Shown here: positions 1 through 11,440 of the stretch, one piece after another
How the letters are laid out: each line of letters starts with the position of its first letter
Position numbering within the stretch: the first letter of the stretch is position 1
DNA from: Megaustenia siamemsis
Taxonomy: Eukaryota; Mollusca; Gastropoda; Stylommatophora; Ariophantidae
Direction of reading: 5' to 3'
NCBI GenBank assembly: GCA_032433765.1
Contig: JAVIAB010000160.1
Location: 14,872,307 to 14,936,306 of the forward strand
DNA: 64,000 bases
Notes under the pieces: generated by a model
The model's database searches: none
Seen by the model: the letters and a program-made list of their open reading frames with translations, nothing else
What the model was told of the DNA's origin: nothing
Position numbers and translations under genes: made by a program

Positions 1-241
1 AATATTTCACCTACAATATTATTTATGATTCTGTATTTTCTGGTTACTCCAAGCACCCTTCTCACATATCTCATTTCTGTGGTGACAAGCTTTCTTTTAA
101 GCTTAGATGCATTTGACCATGTTTGGCATTGGTAGCGCAACGTTGGAATGAGTATACTCTGTTTAAGATGTTTCTTGGTGGCAATAGGTACTGCTTTGTG
201 TTGAAGTCCATGGGATAGTTGTCCCAATATTTTGTCTGCCG
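1..241 (-). mobile_element. L-C LINE fragment (reverse-transcriptase C-terminal part)
   Basis: Read on the minus strand, this translates to a typical LINE post-RT segment with IPTLRYQCQTW and TTEMRYVRRVLG. The same block occurs in other L-C copies at 4.4-4.86 kb and 23.9-24.9 kb. It runs off the window edge and is interrupted by the S1 SINE at 253-511. It is a 5'- and 3'-incomplete relic. The family is assigned by similarity between copies in this window only. Confidence 0.6.
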
Positions 242-252
242 ATATCATATAT

Positions 253-511
253 GGGAGCTGCGATAGCTCAGTGGTTAGTGAACTGGACTACAAAGGACAA
301 GGGGTAGGGTTCGATCCCAACCGACGGCTCCGGCTTCACCCAGCCTTATATGGGTACCGGATTTTTTTTCTGGGAAAGTGAAGCGGCACGGGCGTAATAC
401 CGACCACATTACCCCAAAAATCATGTGCTGAAGGTCTGTAAAATTTATGGTCACTGACACCATATTCCCTATACGCCACTTGGCGTGACGGGGGCTCTTT
501 ACTGTTTACTT
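253..511 (+). mobile_element. S1 SINE, full length, with TSD
   Basis: tRNA-derived SINE. The A box TAGCTCAGTGG is at 264-274 and the B box GGTTCGATCC at 308-317; the body ends in the family 3' motif CTTGGCGTGACGGGGG. It is flanked by an 11-bp TSD, ATATCATATAT, at 242-252 and 512-522. The right copy abuts an AT microsatellite, which weakens that copy slightly. It sits inside an L-C fragment, so it is younger than that LINE. The boxes imply RNA polymerase III transcription of the source element. Confidence 0.85.
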
Positions 512-516
512 ATATC

Positions 517-522
<6 letters not shown>

Positions 523-556
<34 letters not shown>

Positions 557-770
557 CCATATGGTAATATAGATAGATAAATCTTCAAGGAATGTTGTTT
601 CCAGATATTTAAAGCTTGTTACTTGTTTTATAACTTGATGTTCTATAGCTATGTTTAGTGTCTACTTCTGTCTTTCTATTGAAATAACTCGTTTTTTCAA
701 TGCGTATTTTCATGTTGTTTATTTTACTATCTTTATTCAAGGACAGTAGATGTTGAAGTTCTGTTCCTCC
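523..770 (-). mobile_element. Probable continuation of the L-C fragment; (TA)n at 525-552
   Basis: After the S1 insertion, the minus strand gives a degenerate LINE-like stretch (ELQHLLSLN and NNMKIRIEKT, resembling the conserved block after the RT catalytic motif). Frame is poorly kept. An AT dinucleotide run lies at its left end. Assignment is tentative. Confidence 0.3.
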
Positions 771-970
771 GAGAGCTGCTAGGGCCTGGCCGAATCAATT
801 CAGAGGAAGAGACATGTTTACAGCACTCGGAAAAAATAACAAATAATCAACAGAAAAAAACAAAACAAAGAACAATATGTGATCCTGAGCAGGATCGAAC
901 CCGTAGTCCTTGGCACAGCGCCTTGCCACGAAAAGCCAAACGCTAGGGAACACTGCCAACTCGGCTGAGT
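771..970 (-). mobile_element. S2 SINE copy
   Basis: On the minus strand, a tRNA-like head with CTAGCGTTTGGC and a perfect B box GGGTTCGATCC is followed by a T-rich middle and the motif GAGTGCTGTAAACAT. The same arrangement recurs on the plus strand at 58185-58400, which defines the family. No clear TSD was found. Confidence 0.6.
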
Positions 971-977
971 ATGGGAT

Positions 978-1138
978 CGATCCTGCTTAGGACCATATAC
1001 ACGAAAAAGATGGGTCGATGGAGTATTAGAAGCACTAGGAAACATGACAGCAACAGAGGCGAACAGAAGAGCAAAAGGCCGCAAATTACATCTCCCCTCG
1101 ACGATGAAAGGCAGACGAGGAAGGAAAGAAGAAGGAGA
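978..1138 (+). mobile_element. L-C LINE 3' tail fragment
   Basis: Encodes a decayed form of the L-C C-terminus (KMGRWSI, then EANRRAKGRKLHLPSTMKGR in another frame), matching 24.2-24.4 and 24.7-24.86 kb. It ends in a GAAGAAGGA run like other L-C copies. It is 5'-truncated and frameshifted. Confidence 0.6.
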
Positions 1139-1139
1139 C

Positions 1140-1170
<31 letters not shown>

Positions 1171-1190
1171 TGGTATGTATGTATATATGG
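1139..1190. repeat. (TATG)n microsatellite
   Basis: About twelve TATG/TGTA units with one interruption, directly after the L-C tail. Confidence 0.9.
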
Positions 1191-1511
1191 GAGATGACGT
1201 CATGGGACGCACCAAAATGGCAGCTTATTTATATTCGAGCTATGGACTAAGCAATGTTTACATGGAACAACACGATATATGATACTGCTGCGAGTTGGCA
1301 GATTTTTGAAAATGTTTTCAAGGGTTTGAACATAAATGTTTGTTCACAGTTCTTTAACCTTCGCTGTAGATAAAGTCGTTAATTCGATGGCTTCGTTTCA
1401 GACGTTTGGGACGTTGGTAGCTAAGGACCTAACTTGTGCAAACGGATGGCATTGACAAGAATCATTTTGAATCTATGAAGTGGGCTCATTGTGTGTTTAA
1501 CTCAAAAGCAT
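1191..1511. other. No gene recognised
   Basis: Single-copy-looking sequence between a microsatellite and the ectodomain ORF. It contains no ORF or repeat seen elsewhere in the window. If the following ORF is an exon, its 5' splice context would lie here, but no convincing acceptor stands out. Confidence 0.4.
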
Positions 1512-2360
1512 ATGTGCTTTTTAACCAAAGACCTTTTTTTGGGGGGACTCAATGAAGATATCCCCGATGGAAGAATAAAGTGTACTATTAGTCCCATAAA
1601 TGATTCGCTTCCAGAGGTTTATGATGTAAACAAAGCAGTTTTGTCATTGCAAGTGAATAATGTCCACACCTATAATTGGTCAGGATTGTGTAGCAGCAGC
1701 AGCTTTATAGCGAACAAAGAAAACATCATAGGATTGTGCTGTTCTGAAACAGCTATGCCATGCTACCCTAGAATTGCCTTTAATGGGATTACTGTGACCA
1801 CAAACCACTCTCCATGTGTGTGCCACATATTTACACCCCAGAAAGAAATACTGAATATAACAACATCATGTGCCGTCTGTGATATTAATGACCACAGACC
1901 AGGAGCCTCCAGTATGATTGATACAACTGTTGCACCAAGCATTTCATCAGCAGAGCCATATCTATGGAATGTTAATCTGACATTGTTCTTGAATGATATC
2001 CAAGTTAATGAGACATCAGAATCGTGTGGAGGTAGCTACAAGAAGGGAGCGGAGAACATCAAGTTCTGCTGCTATAAAGGAGACTTGCCTTGCTATCACA
2101 GAATTGTCTTAAATGGGATCACTGTAGTTGAAAACTTCTCCTCTTGTGTAAACTACACATTCACATCTAAGAGTGAATCAGTGAAGGTCACAAAATCATA
2201 TTCTCTCTGTGGTTTTACTAACTACAGGTCATGTGGCTTCTGTTGGATTGGAAATGATAACTTACCACCACTGTGTGTCTATATGTTTGGAACTGGAGTC
2301 ATCAATAACGGCCTAACATCATCAAGTGCTATGACGATCATCATTTTCGAGAGGACGTGA
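1512..2360 (+). CDS. Duplicated Cys-rich, glycosylatable ectodomain (exon or gene fragment), unknown family
   Basis: I do not recognise the family. The open frame begins upstream at a GTG (1491); the first ATG is at 1512. Counting from 1491, the protein has two repeats of about 100 residues (roughly 51-130 and 163-240). Both carry cysteines in the order C, CC, C, C, C, and the last spacings are identical (7, 18, 21): C84-C91-C109-C130 and C194-C201-C219-C240. The cores MPCYPRIAFNGITV and LPCYHRIVLNGITV are nearly the same. Seven N-glycosylation sequons lie at about N62, N105, N122, N162, N173, N215 and N221. No signal peptide or membrane segment is visible, so it is probably one exon or a detached piece of a secreted or surface protein. 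The last ~12 codons run into interspersed element X, so the stop is repeat-derived. It may be a pseudogene. Confidence 0.5.
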   Translation: MCFLTKDLFLGGLNEDIPDGRIKCTISPINDSLPEVYDVNKAVLSLQVNNVHTYNWSGLCSSSSFIANKENIIGLCCSETAMPCYPRIAFNGITVTTNHSPCVCHIFTPQKEILNITTSCAVCDINDHRPGASSMIDTTVAPSISSAEPYLWNVNLTLFLNDIQVNETSESCGGSYKKGAENIKFCCYKGDLPCYHRIVLNGITVVENFSSCVNYTFTSKSESVKVTKSYSLCGFTNYRSCGFCWIGNDNLPPLCVYMFGTGVINNGLTSSSAMTIIIFERT

Positions 2361-2778
2361 ACTCCCATGGTATATGGTGGAAAGGCGGCAGGAACCATTG
2401 AAGGCTATGTCTGAAAAGTGTTCCTTCTTGCAGTTTCCTCATATTCCAAGTCCGGATTGTTGCAGGAGCTACTGAGTTAAGTGCTCTGTGCACACCGTGA
2501 GCTGTGTGTCTCATCCGTTTTGATCCTTCTTTGATATCCCGCTTGTTTACGATGAATGATGATATCGTATGACGGGGAACAGTTGGCTGTGTTCACTTTC
2601 TGCGCGGTTTCGCCTTATGTCTTTTGACGTGTGCTGAGACTGCTACGATGGGGACTACAGTTACCTTTCTTTGTTTGGGAGATGAGTTAGTAATTCGGAT
2701 GATTCCACTGGCACGGGCGGTTGAGCAATTATGGATTTTAATTCGTTTGCTGTGATACCGAGGCCTTCCATAACCAAT
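2325..2778 (-). repeat. Interspersed element X, copy 1
   Basis: About 450 bp closely matching (reverse orientation) 5100-5510, 52140-52475 and 57265-57715. Shared landmarks include GCTCAACCGCCCGTGCCA and GTGTGCACAGAGCACTTAAC read on the opposite strand. No transposase or RT motif is visible and the class is unknown. Its outer end overlaps the 3' end of the ectodomain ORF. Confidence 0.7.
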
Positions 2779-2780
2779 AA

Positions 2781-2782
<2 letters not shown>

Positions 2783-2858
<76 letters not shown>
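2783..2858. repeat. (TA)n(TG)n microsatellite
   Basis: About 22 TA units followed by about 13 TG units, adjacent to element X. Confidence 0.95.
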
Positions 2859-2859
<1 letters not shown>

Positions 2860-2860
<1 letters not shown>

Positions 2861-3238
2861 AGTGTTTTTGTACACACTTTTAAATGTTATATGCCCTTTT
2901 ATTGTGGCTGAAGTCAGTGTCACTGGGCCTCTCACGGAATAATTTAATAAAAGTTGGTAATTTGTTGTGAAAATTATAGAACAAGTTTTACTTTAAATCT
3001 TGCAGTTATCAACCGCACATCGGACATCATTCTATTGTTTTAATTTGAGCTGCCAAAGATAGTTTTACTCAGCTATCATAAGGCGTCATTTCTATTGTCC
3101 GTGTCATATAGGACTAGGCGCCCTCTTTCATCTACCTTGAGTTCGCCCACTTGGAAACTGACAACTCGTTATTGTGAGACGGGCATTATAAATTTAAAGC
3201 TGCAGCACAAAACTCCACAATAGGACATAGCGAGAACG
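2860..3238. other. No gene recognised
   Basis: Unique-looking AT-rich sequence. Nothing in it recurs in the window and no domain was seen in any frame. Confidence 0.4.
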
Positions 3239-3239
3239 A

Positions 3240-4165
3240 AATAACGTTGGAATATGAAACTGGTGTAACCAGAAAGAAAGAAATCACGGGGTTGGAATAT
3301 CATACTGGTGTTTCGAGAAAGAAAGAAGTCATGGGGTTGGAATATCATACTGGTGTTTCGAGAAAGAAAGAAGTCATGGGTTGGAATATCATACTGGTGT
3401 AAATAGAAAGAAAGAAATCATAGGGTTGAAATATCATAATGGTGTAACGAGAAAGAAAGAAGTCATTGGGTTGGAATATCAGACTGGTGTAACGAGAAAG
3501 AAAGAAGTCATTGGGTTGGAATATCAGACTGGTTTAACGAGAAAGAAAGTAGTTACATTGTTGGAATATCAGAATGGTGTAACGACAAAGACAAAAGTCA
3601 TGGGGTTGGAATATCATACTGGAGTAACGCGAAAGAAAGTAGTCACGGGGTTGGAATATCAGACTGCTGTAACGAGACATAAATAAATCATAGGGTTAGA
3701 ATATTAGACTGGTGTAACGAGAAAGAAAGAAGTCATGGGGTTGGTATATCAGACAGGTGTAACGATAAAGAAAGTAGGCTCATGGTTGGAATATCAGACT
3801 GGTGTAACGAGAAAGAAAAAAGGCTCATGGTTGGAATATCAGATTGGTGTAACCACAAAGAAAGAAGGCTCATGGTTGGAATATCAGACTGGTGTAACGA
3901 TAAAGAAAGAAGGCTCATGGTTGGAATATCAGACTGGTGTAACGATAAAGAAAGAAGGCTCATGGTTGGAATATCAGACTGGTGTAACGATAAAAAAAGA
4001 AGGCTCATGGTTGGAATATCAGACTGGTGTAACGAGAAAGAAAGAAAGAATTCACAAGTTTGGAATACTAGTGTGGTGTAACAAGAAAGAAAGAAGTCAT
4101 GGGGTGGGAATATCAGACTGGTGTAACGAGAAAGAAAGAAGTTACATGGTTGGAATATCGGACTA
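3240..4165. repeat. 45-bp minisatellite, about 20 units
   Basis: The unit begins GAAAGAAAGAAGTCATGGGG and continues TTGGAATATCAGACTGGTGT AACGA. Because 45 is divisible by 3, the array stays open in several frames and gives repetitive ORFs on both strands. These have no sign of being genes. A sub-block at about 3775-4015 is more homogeneous (GGCTCATGG variant), consistent with a recent local expansion. Confidence 0.95.
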
Positions 4166-4199
4166 GTTTTGCGTGAATGGATTTAACACAGTACCCATG

Positions 4200-4412
4200 A
4201 GAAGGGAACCTTTGTGACTGAGTGGTTAGTGTACTCGCTTGCTGATTAAAATGGCCCTGCTCCGGGTCGATCTCCAGAAGCGGTGAATATTTTTTTTTTC
4301 GGACGACAAGGTTCCGGGGTTCGCCCAGCCTCTAAAATTAGGTATCATCAATTTTTCGGGGAAGTAAAGGCGGCCTGGCCTGATACCGACCAGATCACCC
4401 AAAAAGTGATAA
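4200..4412 (+). mobile_element. Divergent S1-like SINE
   Basis: A-box-like TGACTGAGTGGTTAG, B-box-like GGGTCGATCTCC, then TTCGCCCAGCC and TGATACCGACCAGATCACCC, which follow the S1 body order. It is clearly older or a sister subfamily. No TSD was identified. Confidence 0.6.
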
Positions 4413-4424
4413 TAAAAATATGAT

Positions 4425-4856
4425 CTATTTCTTCTTCTTCTCTTCTACATTTACCTTTCAGCGTCGCGGGGAGATATCATTTGAGGTCTTTTGCTCTTCT
4501 GTTGGACTCTCCTGCTGTTATATTTCCCCTTTATTTATAATATTCCATCAATCCATCTTTCTTGTGTTCGGCTCTTGAGTCTAGTTTTCTCGCAGTGTTT
4601 ATTGAAGGTTCGTTGTGTTGTGCTTCGATTTTCTGCCTTATTAAGTAGTGAAACCATTTTATCTGTTGTTTTTTATGTACTCTGTGGTGGGAATTATTCT
4701 TAGCTTTTTTCTAAATTCTTCTTTTCTAATCTTATCTCTTAGGCTGTTTCCTGTCATTCGTCTAACACATTTTGTTTCGATAGTGGTTATTTTTCTTGTT
4801 CTTGCATCTTAGATTCAGGACTGGCATTGGTAGCACAAAGTTGGGATGAAGATTGT
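4425..4856 (-). mobile_element. L-C LINE fragment
   Basis: The minus strand starts with CAATCTTCATCCCAAC and a degraded TLCYQCQS-type segment, and ends in a (GAA)n-rich tail at 4425-4445. Frame is broken. It matches 23.93-24.41 kb. A 70-aa plus-strand ORF across it is an antisense shadow. Confidence 0.6.
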
Positions 4857-4935
4857 ATTAACAATATGGTCACTAACAACATATTCCCCAAATTCCAAGC
4901 AAGGCGTGGCGGGAACCTTTACTTTATTTACCCAT
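4857..4935 (+). mobile_element. S1 SINE 3' fragment
   Basis: Matches only the S1 3' third: ATGGTCACTAACAACATATTC, then GGCGTGGCGGGAACCTTTACT. No tRNA head is present. Confidence 0.5.
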
Positions 4936-5099
4936 TAGAAAAATTGTAATTATTGAAACTTCTCATAGATATAACATCACCGTTCCTTGTTGGTAGAACT
5001 GACATTATTGCACACCTGGCAAAAACATAGGTGCTCACATTCGCTCAGTAGATGACGAAACTGGTGTCGGGTTGAAACTGCTAAATATTCAGCTTCATT

Positions 5100-5510
5100 A
5101 GTTATGGTTATGGTTAGGGTTATGGTTATGGAAGGCCCCGGTATCACTGGAAATGAATTAAAATCCATAATCGCTCAACCGCCCGTGCCAGTGGAATCAT
5201 CCGAATTACTAACTCATGTCCCAAACAAAGAAAGGTAGCTGTGGTCCTCATCATAGCAATCTCAGCACACGCTAAAAGATATTGGGCGAAACCGCACAGA
5301 AAGTGAACACAACCGTCTTTTCCTGTCATACGATATCATTATTCATCGTAAACAATCGGAATATTGAAACACAATTAAAACAGATGAAACGCACAGCTCA
5401 CAGTGTGCACAGAGCACTTAACTCAGTAGCTCCTGCAACAAGCCGGTCTTGGAATATGAGGAAACTGCAACAAGGAACACTTTTCAGACACAGCAATTAA
5501 AAGATTAAAA
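5100..5510 (+). repeat. Interspersed element X, copy 2
   Basis: Plus-strand copy of the X repeat, preceded by short ATGGTTATGGTTAGGG-like repeats (5103-5132). It carries the landmarks GAAATGAATTAAAATCCATA and CAGTGTGCACAGAGCAC. There are stops in all frames, so it is not a coding sequence. Confidence 0.7.
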
Positions 5511-5529
5511 GATCAGCTTCATTATGAAC

Positions 5530-6420
5530 TGCGATACACTGCAAGAAATCAATTCCTCAGAGTCAACAAATCTGAAACAAATAATAATAACTCAACAATT
5601 GTCTTTGATCTTTCCTTTTCTGTCAATATTCCTATCTTGCTAGCCTAGCAATGTTTCCTTTCTGTTATCTACTTTATCCCTCAAATTGTGATTATGTCAC
5701 TTTTACTTTAAAAGCTTCCTCTCCAAACACGCTACAACCAAATTATGTCGGCCTTCTTTCATGTTCAAGTGCGAATTATACTTTCATTATTGATGTCATT
5801 ACTCAGTAATTTTTCTGTACTTAATTTTCAAGCTGGCTTTAATGTGTAATCCTCTTTACAGAAATCACATTGATGTTATTTTAATCGATCTATCGATTTC
5901 TTTTTACACCGCCCAATACAAATATGACTTACATTAAATATTTATAGTATAGCGCCTGAAAGATCGACTAAACAATCTACGGTATTGAAAACTAGCGGCC
6001 ATATTAAAAGAAGGACATATCCATTTCAGTATAAGAAATGCGTCTTCTGTTGTAGAAAAGATTAAAGATTTATTTATTATACACCGACCACCGAACATTT
6101 CACTTCACCGTGTCACAGATTTGATTCATCGCTTTATTCCGGTGTTTACATTATCAAAGACCCGATCCATTTGAACAAGAGGGCTCGTCTGTTGCTATCG
6201 TAGGGTCCATTGATTTGAGGATTGCGTCTTGAATGGAAGCTGACAGCAGACAAAAGACATGCCCAACCTATAGATATGTACTAAAGCGGTGGAGACACTT
6301 AGTCACTGCCGAGAATTGAAGAGAAAGGTTTGCGACAGTTTAATTTTAGCTGGCAACTAACGCTAATATTAGGAGAAAGGTGGATCTATGTGGGATTTAT
6401 GTTTCAGGATTAAAGGTAAG
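5530..6420. other. No gene recognised (unique-looking, about 0.9 kb)
   Basis: AT-rich DNA without long ORFs or repeats shared within the window. Short acceptor-like CAG and donor-like GTAAG sites occur (for example 6408-6421), but no plausible coding interval lies between them. Confidence 0.4.
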
Positions 6421-6424
6421 ACTC

Positions 6425-7035
6425 AAAATCATCATCTTCATCATCATCATCATCATGAAGTACCATATCTGCTGGCGTAGCTGATCATGTATCTCCACAA
6501 TTTTCGATCTCGAACACTTGTTTATCAATTCTGTTGTTGACCTTCTGCCAAGCCATTCTCTTCAGCTGTCTGGTATATTTTCTCTTTGCTTCCCTCTATC
6601 TCTTCGTCCCTCAATTTTCCCAGGTGTTACACTATATTCCAGCTGTTCCCTTCTCATTATAATGTCGAAAAAATCATAATTGCTTCTTCCTAATATTGGA
6701 TCTTAGCTCTCTTTTTGCTTTGGTCTCTTTCACGTTTTCAATGCTCTTCTTAGATGTCCATGGTATTCTCAAGATTCTTCTGTAAAACCACATTTCTACA
6801 GCCTCCAGTGATTTTCTTGTCTGTTGTCCTATTGTCCATGCTTCACATCCATAGGTTAAGACTGGCTCTATATAACATTTAAAAACTCTTTCTTGTTTTC
6901 ATTTTCAAAAAATGGATTGCGCCGTATCTTCCTCATTTTTTTCGAAAGTTATGGTTTCCTGAGCTATACAGCATGTCACCTCTAAGCTACATCTACCATT
7001 TGAGATTAACATTATTCGCGTGTATTTACATTCAT
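6425..7035 (-). mobile_element. L-B LINE fragment, 3' end at a (CAT)n run
   Basis: Minus-strand L-B relic. From its 5' side: a decayed SNGRC/LEV block, YGCEAWT-type remnants, then the 3' end AAGTTGTGGAGA-like region and (TGATGA)n tail (CATCAT on the plus strand, 6425-6456). The reading frame is lost. Small plus-strand ORFs at 6.97-7.25 kb are antisense shadows or chance. Confidence 0.6.
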
Positions 7036-7039
7036 TCAG

Positions 7040-7545
7040 CTGTTTTAATATTGTTGCACTTGTCTTTATTAAGCATTGGGATGATATCTTTTATCGTTGT
7101 TGCTGCCATTACTTCTGTCGTTTTGCTATTGAGGCTGAGTATTTTATTTTTGCAAATATAAAGGTAAGACTACATTTATCTAAATATCAAACTGGTGCTG
7201 CCCTATGCATGCAGGTAGTTCCGTTATACAAGAATAGTTTATATGCTTAGTTTAAGAACTGAACTCAAGTTGTGTGGTCACAAAGAACAACATGTTAACA
7301 GAGCAAAGAATTAGCGAAATCAAACAGCCATTTACAAGAGCTAACTTCTCAACAATAATTTTGAAGTTAAACTGTAACTCTGGTGTTAGTGACAATATTT
7401 CCCTACGACCACGGCATAGTTTTGAGTATTCTTCAATAAACTAAACCATGAATAATTTTTAATAAGCCATAATGTTAGAACCTATGTATAATCTACATTT
7501 TGTGAGCTGAAAAAAAATTAATGGAACAAAATCAGAGCCAGATTT
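7040..7545. other. No gene recognised
   Basis: AT-rich unique-looking sequence leading into the 26-bp array. No coding signal. Confidence 0.4.
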
Positions 7546-7547
7546 CT

Positions 7548-8898
7548 GCTAAATCGGAAAAATATTCTAAGAGAACAACTAGAACCAATATTCTAAGAGA
7601 ACAACTAGAACCAATATTCTAAGAGAACAACTAGAACCAATATTCTAAGAGAAAAACTAGAACCAATATTCTAAGAGAACAACTAGAACCAATATTCTAA
7701 GAGAACAACTAGAACCAATATTCTAAGAGAAAAACCGTAAACAATATTCTAAGAGAAAAAGTAGGAACAATATTCTAAGAGAACAATCATGAGCGACATT
7801 CTAAGAGAACAACCATGAGCGGCATTCTAAGAGAACAACCATAAAAATTATTCTAAGAGAATAACCATAAAAAATATTCTAAGAGAACAACAATAAACAA
7901 TATTCTAAGAGAACAACAATAAACAATATTCTAATAGAACAACCATAAACAATATTCTAAGAGAACAACCATAAACAATATTCTAATAGAACAACCATAA
8001 ACAATATTCTAAGAGAACAACCATAAACAATATTCTAAGAGAACAACAATAAACAATATTCTAATAGAACAACCATAAACAATATTCTAAGAGAACAACA
8101 ATAAACAATATTCTAATAGAACAACCATAAACAATATTCTAAGAGAACAACCATAAACAATATTCGAAGAGAACAACTGTAAACAATATTCTAAGAGAAC
8201 AACCATAAACAATATTCGAAGAGAACAACTGTAAACAATATTCTAAGAGAACAACCATAAACAATATTCGAAGAGAATAACTGTAAACAATATTCTAAGA
8301 GAACAACAATGAGCGACATTCTAAGAGAACAACAATAAACAATATTCTAATAGAACATCCATAAACAATATTCGAAGAGAACAACTGTAAACAATATTCT
8401 AAGAGAACAACCATGAGCGACATTCAAAGAGAACAACCATGAGCGACATTCCAAAAGAACAACTGTAAACAATATTCCAAGAGAACAACCATGAGCGACA
8501 TTCTAAGAGAACAACAATAAACAATATTGTAAGAGAACAACCATGAGCGACATTCCAAGAGAACAACAATAAACAATATTGTAAGAGAACAACCATGAGC
8601 GACATTCAAAGAGAACAACCATGAGCGACATTCCAAGAGAACAACTATAAACAATATTCCAAGAGAACAACCATGGGCGACATTCTAAGAGAACAACAAT
8701 AAACAATATTGTAAGAGAACAACCATGAGCGACATTCCAAGAGAACAACCATGGGCGACATTCTAAGAGAACAACCATGGGCGACATTCTAAGAGAACAA
8801 CTATAAACAATATTCCAAGAGAACAACCATGGGCGACATTCTAAGAGAACAACCATGAGCGACATTCTAAGAGAACAACTATATACAATATTCTAAGA
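7548..8898. repeat. 26-bp minisatellite, about 51 units
   Basis: The core unit is ATTCTAAGAGAACAACCATA plus AACAAT. Variant endings are AGAACCAAT (left end), AAACAAT (middle) and GAGCGAC (mainly right end). The variants are spatially clustered, as expected from local tandem duplication. Minus-strand ORFs of 68-120 aa are array artefacts. Confidence 0.95.
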
Positions 8899-9052
8899 GC
8901 TGAATTGTGAGAAATTTTTCAAAAATAAAATTGTGAATAACAACACACATACTATAAATCGCATTTCAAGAATAAACCTATTTTAGCAACATACAAGTAA
9001 GCAACATTTCTGATTTTAACATACGAATGTGTTTACAAGATATAAATCGCAA

Positions 9053-11346
9053 CATTATTCAATGGAACTCAGATTTGACAAAGTGTTAGAATTATTCAAT
9101 GGAACTCAGATTTGACAAAGTGTTAGAATTATTCAATGGAACTCAGATTTGACAAAGTGTTAGAATTATTCAATGGAACTCAGATTTGACAAAGTGTTAG
9201 AATTATTCAATGGAACTCAGATTTGACAAAGTGTTAGAATTATTCAATGGAACTCAGATTTGACAAAGAATTATTCAATGGAACTCAGATTTGACAAAGT
9301 GTTAGAATTATTCAGTGGAACTCAGATTTGACAAAGTGTTAGAATTATTCAATGGAACTTAGATTTGACAAAGTGTTAGAATTATTCAATGAACTCAGAT
9401 TTGACAAAGTGTTAGAATTATTCAGTGGAACTCAGATTTGACAAAGTGTTAGAATTATTCAGTGGAACTCAGATTTGACAAAGTGTTAGAATTATTCAAT
9501 GGAACTCAGATTTGACAAAGTGTTAGAATTATTCAGTGGAACTCAGATTTGACAAAGTGTTAGAATTATTCAGTGGAACTCAGATTTGACAAAGTGTTAG
9601 AATTATTCAATGGAACTCAGATTTGACAAAGTGTTAGAATTATTCAATGGAACTCAGATTTGACAAAGTGTTAGAATTATTCAGTGGAACTCAGATTTGA
9701 CAAAGTGTTAGAATTATTCAATGGAACTCAGATTTGACAAAGTATTAGAATTATTCAATGGAACTCAGATTTGACAAAGTGTTAGAATTATTCAGTGGAA
9801 CTCAGATTTGACAAAGTGTTAGAATTATTCAGTGGAACTCAGATTTGACAAAGTGTTAGAATTATTCAATGGAACTCAGATTTGACAAAGTGTTAGAATT
9901 ATTCAGTGGAACTCAGATTTGACAAAGTGTTAGAATTATTCAATGGAACTCAGATTTGACAAAGTGTTAGAATTATTCAGTGGAACTCAGATTTGACAAA
10001 GTGTTAGAATTATTCAGTGGAACTCAGATTTGACAAAGTGTTAGAATTATTCAGTGGAACTCAGATTTGACAAAGTGTTAGAATTATTCAGTGGAACTCA
10101 GATTTGACAAAGTGTTAGAATTATTCAATGGAACTCAGATTTGACAAAGTGTTAGAATTATTCAGTGGAACTCAGATTTGACAAAGTGTTAGAATTATTC
10201 AGTGGAACTCAGATTTGACAAAGTGTTAGAATTATTCAATGGAACTCAGATTTGACAAAGTGTTAGAATTATTCAGTGGAACTCAGATTTGACAAAGTGT
10301 TAGAATTATTCAATGGAACTCAGATTTGACAAAGTGTTAGAATTATTCAGTGGAACTCAGATTTGACAAAGTGTTAAAATTATTCAGTGGAACTCAGATT
10401 TGACAAAGTGTTAGAATTATTCAGTGGAACTCAGATTTGACAGTGTTAGAATTATTCAGTGGAACTCAGATTTGACAAAGTGTTAGAATTATTCAATGGA
10501 ACTCAGATTTGACAAAGTGTTAGAATTATTCAGTGGAACTCAGATTTGACAAAGTGTTAGAATTATTCAGTGGAACTCAGATTTGACAAAGTGTTAGAAT
10601 TATTCAATGGAACTCAGATTTGACAAAGTGTTAGAATTATTCAGTGGAACTCAGATTTGACAAAGTGTTAGAATTATTCAATGGAACTCAGATTTGACAA
10701 AGTGTTAGAATTATTCAGTGGAACTCAGATTTGACAAAGTGTTAGAATTATTCAGTGGAACTCAGATTTGACAAAGTGTTAGAATTATTCAGTGGAACTC
10801 AGATTTGACAAAGTGTTAGAATTATTCAGTGGAACTCAGATTTGACAAAGTGTTAGAATTATTCAATGGAACTCAGATTTGACAAAGTGTTAGAATTATT
10901 CAATGGAACTCAGATTTGACAAAGTGTTAGAATTATTCAGTGGAACTCAGATTTGACAAAGTGTTAGAATTATTCAATGGAACTCAGATTTGACAAAGTG
11001 TTAGAATTATTCAGTGGAACTCAGATTTGACAAAGTGTTAGAATTATTCAGTGGAACTCAGATTTGACAAAGTGTTAGAATTATTCAGTGGAACTCAGAT
11101 TTGACAAAGTATTAGAATTATTCAGTGGAACTCAGATTTGACAAAGTGTTAGAATTATTCAGTGGAACTCAGATTTGACAAAGTGTTAGAATTATTCAGT
11201 GGAACTCAGATTTGACAAAGTGTTAGAATTATTCAGTGGAACTCAGATTTGACAAAGTGTTAGAATTATTCAATGGAACTCAGATTTGACAAAGTGTTAG
11301 AATTATTCAATGGAACTCAGATTTGACAAAGTGTTAGAATTATTCA
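9053..11346. repeat. 37-bp satellite-like array, about 62 units
   Basis: The unit runs AATTATTCARTGGAACTCAG then ATTTGACAAAGTGTTAG. It is highly homogeneous: most units differ only at one site (CAATGG or CAGTGG), with the A form commoner at the left and the G form spread to the right. Deletions occur at about 9269, 9391 and 10441. It has stops in every frame and no ORF. Confidence 0.97.
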
Positions 11347-11365
11347 GAAAAAAAAATGTTTGTCG

Positions 11366-11440
11366 TTGAAGTACGCTGGTTACTGTTGCCCTAGGGCTCA
11401 AAAGTACCGGGTTCGATTCCTGTGTGTAGCAAGCTCTTTT
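11366..11440 (+). mobile_element. tRNA-like SINE head next to the 37-bp array
   Basis: A perfect B box GGGTTCGATTCC lies at 11409-11420, preceded by a loosely A-box-like TGGTTACTGTTGCCC and followed by a T-rich tail. No full cloverleaf can be drawn, so this is a SINE head or decayed tRNA relic and not a tRNA gene. Confidence 0.4.

Noticed and set aside
253..325. Functional tRNA genes at the A/B-box sequences (also near 21963, 37100, 49200, 51133)
   Set aside because: They continue into shared 250-bp bodies with TSDs and lack a full cloverleaf, so they are SINE heads.
3381..4166. YQTGVTRKKE repeat proteins
   Set aside because: By-product of the 45-bp array, open in several frames and on both strands.
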